Assembly: GCA_031282325.1 (NCBI GenBank) | Contig: JAITDY010000043.1 | Location: forward strand, 1 to 20,033 | Source: Lactobacillaceae bacterium | GTDB taxonomy: Bacteria; Bacillota; Bacilli; Lactobacillales; Lactobacillaceae | Length of the DNA: 20,033 bases | Direction of reading: 5' to 3' | In this document: positions 15,594 through 20,033 of the stretch, in pieces | Layout of the letters: the number at the start of each line of letters is the position of its first letter | How positions within the stretch are numbered: position 1 is the stretch's first letter | Made by a program: the position numbers and the translations under genes | The notes under the pieces: model-generated | The model's database searches: none | Told to the model about the DNA's origin: nothing | The model's input: the letters and a program-made list of their open reading frames with translations, nothing else

Positions 15594-15663
15594 AATTACC
15601 TCTAATATGTTTTACTTTTCATGGACGCGGTATCGTTAGTCCAAAAAGAATCTTAATAATTTA

Positions 15664-15692
15664 ATTTTAGACTACTTGCTCTGGTTTGTAAA
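15664..15692 (-). promoter_or_regulatory. rnjB promoter, interlocked with the rpsO promoter
   Basis: On the minus strand TTTACA (15687-15692), a 17-nt spacer and TAAAAT (15664-15669) match the consensus at ten of twelve positions. It would give an rnjB leader of about 64 nt that includes a small inverted repeat TGGAC/GTCCA (15622-15626 and 15639-15643). It overlaps the plus-strand rpsO promoter by 17 bp. Confidence 0.7.
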
Positions 15693-15704
15693 ATCAGATA
15701 TAAT
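15676..15704 (+). promoter_or_regulatory. rpsO-rpsT promoter
   Basis: TTGCTC (15676-15681), a 17-nt spacer and a perfect TATAAT (15699-15704). Transcription should start near 15711, giving an rpsO leader of about 90 nt. Confidence 0.82.
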
Positions 15705-15710
15705 GATTAA

Positions 15711-15799
15711 GTCTTTAAGACAATCCTATTACTTTGTATTTCGCGGATTTCACCATACGAATTACTAGGTTTTGGGAAATAAGAAAAAAGGTGAAGAAT
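15711..15799 (+). promoter_or_regulatory. rpsO leader, candidate S15 autoregulatory pseudoknot
   Basis: The leader can form a stem of GTATTTCG (15736-15743) with CGAATTAC (15758-15765), seven of eight pairs, closed below a bulge by CCTA (15725-15728) with TAGG (15766-15769). The 14-nt loop contains TTCACC (15749-15754), exactly complementary to GGTGAA (15790-15795), which is the rpsO Shine-Dalgarno. Loop-to-Shine-Dalgarno pairing would form a pseudoknot that hides the ribosome-binding site. Known S15 regulation acts through binding of S15 to structured rpsO leaders, including by pseudoknots in E. coli. The fold here is my prediction. Confidence 0.6.
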
Positions 15800-16069
15800 A
15801 TGGCTCTTACTCAAGAAGCAAAGAATCAAATCATCAAAGAATATGCTCGTCATGATGGTGATACTGGTTCTGTTGAAGTTCAAGTTGCTGTTTTAACTGC
15901 AGATATTAACCAGCTTAATCAACATATGAATGAACACAAGCATGATTTCCACTCACAACGTGGATTATTAAAAAAGATTGGTCGTCGTCGTAATCTTCTT
16001 CGTTATTTACGTAATGAAGACGTTACCCGTTATCGTGACTTAATCGCAAAGCTTGGATTACGTCGTTAA
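15800..16069 (+). CDS. rpsO: 30S ribosomal protein S15
   Basis: An 89-residue primary binding protein of the 16S rRNA central domain that also makes an intersubunit bridge. The sequence has the family's conserved core (HDGDTGSVEVQVA, HKHDFHSQRGLLKKIGRRR, ending in LGLRR). The open frame runs back to a TTG at 15734, but the start is ATG 15800: it gives the normal length MALTQEAK..., and AAGGTGA lies five bases upstream. The extra 22 codons belong to the leader and overlap its predicted hairpin. Co-transcribed with rpsT, 19 bp downstream. Confidence 0.98.
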   Translation: MALTQEAKNQIIKEYARHDGDTGSVEVQVAVLTADINQLNQHMNEHKHDFHSQRGLLKKIGRRRNLLRYLRNEDVTRYRDLIAKLGLRR

Positions 16070-16088
16070 TATTTAAAAGGAGAAAAAC

Positions 16089-16355
16089 ATGCCAATTATT
16101 GAATCTTCAATTCAACGCGTTCGTGAAAATAAAGTTGCTCATGATCGTCGTGCACCACAAAAAAGTGCATACAGAACTGCTGTTAAAAAGTTTGAAAAAG
16201 CTGTAGCTACCGGTTCTGCAGATTTAGATAAGTTATATCAAGTAACTTCTTCTGCAATTGATAAAGCAGAATCTAAAGGATTGATTAAAAAGAATAAAGC
16301 TAGCCGTGACAAATCACGCTTAGCTAAACTTCTTTTATCATCAACAGCTAAATAA
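16089..16355 (+). CDS. rpsT: 30S ribosomal protein S20
   Basis: An 88-residue, Lys/Ala/Ser-rich helical protein that binds 16S rRNA early in 30S assembly. The N-terminal MPIIESSIQRVRENKVAHDRR and the pattern of basic residues fit S20; a good Shine-Dalgarno (AAAGGAG) precedes the ATG. The usual Firmicute S20 starts MPxIxSAIKRVR, which matches. It ends 1 bp before a strong bidirectional terminator. No cysteines. Confidence 0.96.
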   Translation: MPIIESSIQRVRENKVAHDRRAPQKSAYRTAVKKFEKAVATGSADLDKLYQVTSSAIDKAESKGLIKKNKASRDKSRLAKLLLSSTAK

Positions 16356-16356
16356 T

Positions 16357-16389
16357 AAAAAAGAAGTTTCCAAGTGAAACTTCTTTTTT
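16357..16389. terminator. Bidirectional intrinsic terminator between rpsT and holA
   Basis: A 14-bp stem runs from AAAAAAGAAGTTTC (16357-16370) to GAAACTTCTTTTTT (16376-16389) with a 5-nt loop. T-tracts on both strands end rpsO-rpsT (+) and comEA-comEC-holA (-). Confidence 0.92.
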
Positions 16390-16401
16390 ATTATTGTTTT
16401 T

Positions 16402-17379
16402 TTAATCAATTAAAAACATTTGAAATAAAACTATTGAATCAATAGAAGTAGTTTTTAACTGATAGTCTATTTTCGATAATTGAAGATATTTTGAAAATAA
16501 AATTCTAGAATCAATGCCGTAAGTCTGTTTTCTAGCAAGTTTGATCCTATATGGATGTTTAGACAAGAAGCTCGCAAGCTCTTGTTCACTTTGGCTGCTT
16601 AAAGCAACTTGAATATACAGTCTATATTGAGACAAAAGCAAACCTATAATTGCGATTGGAGATTGTCCTTGATCGATTAATTCTTTATATAAGGGAATAG
16701 CTTTTTTGATTTCACTTTTATTAATATATTCAGATAAAGTAAATATTGTTTCTTGAGAATTTTTTGTAATCAAACTATTAATTGCCGAGAGACTAATTTG
16801 TTCAGTTTTTCCAAAAGCTATTAATTTTTTAATATTCAAATCTAATAAGGACAAATCATATCCAATTTTAGCCAGAAAATGAGTAATATTATCATCATTA
16901 ATATCAATATTTTCTTTTTTAAATTTGTTTTTTGTTAACCTAAATATTTGCTTTTCATCTAATTGATTAAACTCAATTAAAAAAGCTTGGGATTCAATAA
17001 GCTTATTAATTTTTTTACGCTTATCTATAGTAAGCTCGATTGCATTTATAACAAAAATATTATCTAAATTAGGGTTTTTCAAATATAGTAATAATTGTTT
17101 TTCTTTATCTTTATCTAAACTTTCCTTAGCTGTTAAAAATAGTGGGTCATTTAAAATAATAATTTTTCTACCGCCGAATAAAGAAAACTCTTGTAACTCG
17201 TTAAGAGCAAAGTGAATATCATTATCAATTGAAATAAAATTATCATTTCTTTGTTCTACTTCGAGAGAAGATTTTAAAAAAATAAAAAAACTATTTAAAT
17301 AGTAACGTTCTTCACCTTTTAATAAAATTATTGACGGTATATTTGATTGTCTATTAGTTAAAAAATCAATTATCTGCAT
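16402..17379 (-). CDS. holA: DNA polymerase III delta subunit
   Basis: The clamp-loader subunit that opens the sliding clamp. At 325 residues it is within the family range. Landmarks are IILLKGEERYYLN near residues 17-29 (the usual LYGEExxL), LFGGRKIIILNDP in the first domain, and a C-terminal collar domain of helices with SPIAIIGLLLSQYRLY. It lacks the P-loop, as expected for delta. The ATG lies inside the end of comEC (14-bp overlap) without a Shine-Dalgarno, so translation is probably coupled. holA beside comEC and rpsT is the conserved Lactobacillales and Bacillus order. The sequence is divergent, as is usual for this subunit. No cysteines. Confidence 0.93.
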   Translation of the reverse strand: MQIIDFLTNRQSNIPSIILLKGEERYYLNSFFIFLKSSLEVEQRNDNFISIDNDIHFALNELQEFSLFGGRKIIILNDPLFLTAKESLDKDKEKQLLLYLKNPNLDNIFVINAIELTIDKRKKINKLIESQAFLIEFNQLDEKQIFRLTKNKFKKENIDINDDNITHFLAKIGYDLSLLDLNIKKLIAFGKTEQISLSAINSLITKNSQETIFTLSEYINKSEIKKAIPLYKELIDQGQSPIAIIGLLLSQYRLYIQVALSSQSEQELASFLSKHPYRIKLARKQTYGIDSRILFSKYLQLSKIDYQLKTTSIDSIVLFQMFLID

Positions 17380-19561
17380 AAGTTGTAATTTTATCTCTAA
17401 AATAATTATAACTATAAGTTATCATTACATTTTTTTGAGTTTTGAATATTTGTATATTATTTTTTATTAATTTGTTTATTGTCGTAGGATTTGGGTGATG
17501 ATACAAATTATTCCTTCCGGCAGATATGAAAGCAATTTTAGGTTTTGCCACTTGCAATAATTGATTACTAGTAGATGTATTAGAGCCATGGTGACCAACT
17601 TTTAATATATCAAAATGCAAATTAGGATACTTTTTAATAATTTGTTTTTCTCCTTTACTTCCTAAATCACCTGCTGAAAAAATTGTTATATTGCCACTTT
17701 TAAAGCATAAAGCTACACTACCATCGTTAGAAGCATCGGTTTTATTAAAAGGACTTAGAATTTCAAAAGTATTTTGAATTATATCTCCACTTCTAACTTC
17801 CCATACCTTAGTATTTTTTTTCAGATAAAATCCTATATTATCTTGATATTCTTTAGTTTCTTTCATTCCTAAAGGCATAAAAATATTATTTACTTTAAAA
17901 TTATTCAAAATTGTTTTTGTATTACCAATATGATCAAAATCTTTATGAGACAATATTATGTTTTGAATTGTAGAAATAGAATTTGCTTTTAAATATCTAG
18001 TAATAACAGTTTCACCTTTATCTTTTTTATTTTTTACACTCATCCATGGCTCATTACTAAAGGTTACTTGTCCACCAGTATCTATTAACGTAACTTCTTG
18101 ATTTAACATTTTTTTATATATAAAAGCATCGCCTTGACCAATATCAAACATTGTATATTCTCCATTTAATGGGAAATGCAAAAACAAAAATGCTATTAAA
18201 TAAATACCTAATATTACTGAATATTTGTGCCTAAATTCGATAAACATTAATACAATAATTAAAATTGTTATCATACCTAGCATTTTTCCAAAAATAATAT
18301 TCCCAGATAAATCTCCAACAAAATTAATTAAAAAATTAAAAATATAAATTAATAAATTTGCAATATTAACAATAAAATCTATTCTATAAAAAATTAACGA
18401 AATAATTACTAATGGAATTACATAAAATGAAAAAACAGGTATTGCGATAATATTTGCAATAAAACTTAATAAATGAAATTCAAAATTATTAAATAAAATT
18501 AACGGTACACTCACAGCAGTAATAAAGAAGGTTTGATAAAATTTATTATAATTTTGCGAAAAAATTAAAGCTAAACTCAATAAAAATGATAGTTGTCCTC
18601 CAATATTCATTAATATTTGTGGATATATAAAAAGCGATAATAATAAGGTAATTGAATAAATATTTATTTGATCAATTTTTTTATTAAAAATAGATAATAT
18701 TGCTTTTATTAAATTAGATAGTATCGGTCTAACTAAGGATTGAGAGAGGCCAGAAAATAAATAAAAGAATACCAATAATGATATGTTAATAAAATTATTT
18801 TTATTTTTGGAGAATCTAATTCGCTTAGAAATTTTATTAATAAATAAGACAATTATTTCTACCTGAAATCCAGAAATACTAAATAAATGTATTAATCCTA
18901 ATTTTGTAATTCCAGAATTTTCAGAATAAAAGTTTGCATCTAAATAACCAATGAAAAGTGATTTTGCGTAATTTTTTAGTGGATTAGGAAATTTATCCAA
19001 AAAAAGTAAGAAACTGATTCTTAAATTATTAATAGATAATTTATTATCTGTTTTTATATAATTAAATTTTTTTATTTGAAAATTATTAAAGATATTTTTA
19101 GACTGGTAAAATTTTTTAGCATTAAATTGAAATTTATTAGTTGGGTAACTAATAGGAATAAAATTTCCAGAAAATGAAACACGTAATAAATTTTTGGATT
19201 TTTTCAATAAAGTTAATTCATTTTCATTTATTGTTTTATAAAAAATTGTTTCATTATCCCTATTATCTTTAGCAATAAAACTCAGCTGATTCCCATCTAT
19301 TTTCATATTACTTAAATCAATTTCTGTTTCAATTTTAGTAATATTTAAATTTTCATTTTTTAAAGTGACAGTGTTAATTTCAAATATTTTAAATCCAAAA
19401 ATAATTGAAAAAAATAATAAGACAAATACAATTTTTTTGTCTAGAATAATATTTCTAATCGTAATTAAAACAAATATTGCAGAAGATAAAATTGATGTGT
19501 CAAAAAATACGAAACTTAAAGCTACAACGTTCAATGCAGATAGAATCAACTTGTTTTTCAT
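17366..19561 (-). CDS. comEC: DNA internalisation channel ComEC/Rec2
   Basis: The membrane channel for uptake of single-stranded DNA in natural transformation. It has 731 residues: N-terminal membrane helices, an extracytoplasmic OB-like region (about 65-175), the polytopic Competence domain (about 190-465) with the LIHLFSISGFQ motif at 222-232, and a metallo-beta-lactamase domain (about 468-731) with FDIGQGDAF, HKDFDH at 539-544, AGD at 630-632 and HHGS at 657-660. The frame is intact, so the gene is not decayed. The start codon shares an ATGA overlap with comEA; comEB is absent. The only cysteine is Cys619, and the OB-like region has none. Confidence 0.96.
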   Translation of the reverse strand: MKNKLILSALNVVALSFVFFDTSILSSAIFVLITIRNIILDKKIVFVLLFFSIIFGFKIFEINTVTLKNENLNITKIETEIDLSNMKIDGNQLSFIAKDNRDNETIFYKTINENELTLLKKSKNLLRVSFSGNFIPISYPTNKFQFNAKKFYQSKNIFNNFQIKKFNYIKTDNKLSINNLRISFLLFLDKFPNPLKNYAKSLFIGYLDANFYSENSGITKLGLIHLFSISGFQVEIIVLFINKISKRIRFSKNKNNFINISLLVFFYLFSGLSQSLVRPILSNLIKAILSIFNKKIDQINIYSITLLLSLFIYPQILMNIGGQLSFLLSLALIFSQNYNKFYQTFFITAVSVPLILFNNFEFHLLSFIANIIAIPVFSFYVIPLVIISLIFYRIDFIVNIANLLIYIFNFLINFVGDLSGNIIFGKMLGMITILIIVLMFIEFRHKYSVILGIYLIAFLFLHFPLNGEYTMFDIGQGDAFIYKKMLNQEVTLIDTGGQVTFSNEPWMSVKNKKDKGETVITRYLKANSISTIQNIILSHKDFDHIGNTKTILNNFKVNNIFMPLGMKETKEYQDNIGFYLKKNTKVWEVRSGDIIQNTFEILSPFNKTDASNDGSVALCFKSGNITIFSAGDLGSKGEKQIIKKYPNLHFDILKVGHHGSNTSTSNQLLQVAKPKIAFISAGRNNLYHHPNPTTINKLIKNNIQIFKTQKNVMITYSYNYFRDKITTYADN

Positions 19562-20033
19562 ACACTAATATATTCAGATAACCTACTTATTGTCTTTTCA
19601 CCAAAACCAGAAATATTACTTAGATCATTAATTGATTTAAACAATCCTTTTTTTAATCGATAATCTAAAATTAATTTAGCTTTTATTTCTCCAATTCCGG
19701 GAATATTTTGCAATTCATTTAAATTTGCTGTATTTATATTGATTTTTCTAAATTCGTTATTAACATTTTCATCATTGTTTTCAATTTTATTTTTATTAGG
19801 TATTAAAATCATTTGACCATTCGATACTTCTGCAGATAAATTTAACTGACTAGTATCGGCATTCTCCGTTAACCCTCCAGCGAGCTCGATAACTTCTTGA
19901 ATAATTAATTTTTTAGATAATTTTAAAACTTGTGGTTGCAAAACTTCGCCCTTAATATCAACAAAAAATTCTTTATTAGTTATTGAAGAATTTGCTGATT
20001 GTACAGTGCTTGCTTTATTTATTTGTTTGTTAT
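19558..20033 (-). CDS. comEA: Competence DNA receptor ComEA (5' end outside window)
   Basis: The membrane-anchored DNA-binding protein that hands DNA to ComEC. The frame stays open to the right edge, giving about 157 visible residues, so the N-terminal membrane anchor lies outside. A linker rich in Ser, Asn and Thr comes first, then an SLBB-like segment (FFVDIKGEVLQP..., ending in GQMILIPN), and a C-terminal double helix-hairpin-helix with INTANLNELQNIPGIG and LSNISGFGEKT, the DNA-binding fold. The ATG-like beginning at 19941 is only an internal TTG (Leu). It overlaps comEC by 4 bp. Any competence (ComX/CIN-box) promoter would be outside the window. No cysteines are seen in the visible part. 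Confidence 0.94.
   Translation of the reverse strand, partial: NKQINKASTVQSANSSITNKEFFVDIKGEVLQPQVLKLSKKLIIQEVIELAGGLTENADTSQLNLSAEVSNGQMILIPNKNKIENNDENVNNEFRKININTANLNELQNIPGIGEIKAKLILDYRLKKGLFKSINDLSNISGFGEKTISRLSEYISV

Noticed and set aside
15622..15643. TGGAC/GTCCA inverted repeat as a terminator or T-box in the rnjB leader
   Set aside because: The stem is only five base pairs with a 12-nt loop and has no T-tract or T-box sequence; kept only as a minor note on the rnjB leader.
15734..15799. A 22-codon N-terminal extension of S15 from a TTG
   Set aside because: S15 is normally 89 residues, the Shine-Dalgarno lies just before ATG 15800, and the extension overlaps a predicted leader hairpin.
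1..20033. Mobile element, prophage, CRISPR array, tRNA or rRNA genes
   Set aside because: No transposase or integrase, no direct-repeat array, no tRNA cloverleaf and no rRNA-like sequence were seen; gene order is that of conserved chromosome.

Overview
This is a stretch of conserved housekeeping chromosome from an AT-rich Gram-positive bacterium, most likely a low-GC member of the Lactobacillales (Lactobacillaceae in the broad sense). The assignment rests on gene content and order (comEA-comEC-holA / rpsT-rpsO / rnjB-TPR-tuf / tig-clpX-engB), Firmicute-type proteins (RNase J2, ComEA/ComEC, YsxC-type EngB) and an EF-Tu sequence typical of lactic acid bacteria. Genus cannot be fixed from the window alone. 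I see no mobile element, CRISPR array, rRNA, tRNA or phage gene, and no intergenic gap above about 210 bp.

Layout, left to right. A CPBP-family membrane protease fragment (+) enters from the left edge and ends at a bidirectional terminator. The minus-strand operon uvrC-obg-rnz-recJ-apt (nucleotide excision repair, ribosome-associated GTPase, tRNA 3' processing, single-strand exonuclease, adenine salvage) ends at the same terminator. A 53-codon plus-strand gene is divergent from uvrC and has its own -10 box and terminator. Next come minus-strand clpX-engB, then a minus-strand unit of a degenerate CpsB/YwqE-like PHP protein, cdd and tig, then tuf, then rnjB and a TPR gene. A divergent promoter region separates rnjB (-) from the rpsO-rpsT operon (+). 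Finally comEA-comEC-holA (-) runs off the right edge, with comEA incomplete.

Transcription units can be read well from the sequence: five intrinsic terminators (303-333, 6944-6973, 8857-8882, 11462-11487, 16357-16389) and clear promoters for tuf, rpsO and rnjB. The rpsO and rnjB promoters interlock on opposite strands. The rpsO leader can fold into a hairpin whose loop is complementary to the rpsO Shine-Dalgarno, a plausible S15 autoregulatory pseudoknot. Several start codons need correction from the longest open frame: tuf starts at a TTG at 12701, clpX at ATG 8785 and rpsO at ATG 15800.

The most unusual trend is extreme cysteine depletion. By eye I count 8 Cys in about 6,400 encoded residues, and seven of them are metal ligands (UvrC iron-sulfur, Cdd zinc). 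ClpX has lost its whole N-terminal Cys4 zinc-binding domain. The CpsB-like protein has lost most of its metal ligands. Several genes without a Shine-Dalgarno have a perfect TATAAT only 6-8 nt before the start codon, suggesting leaderless mRNAs. I found no clearly new multi-gene system; these are the points most worth following.
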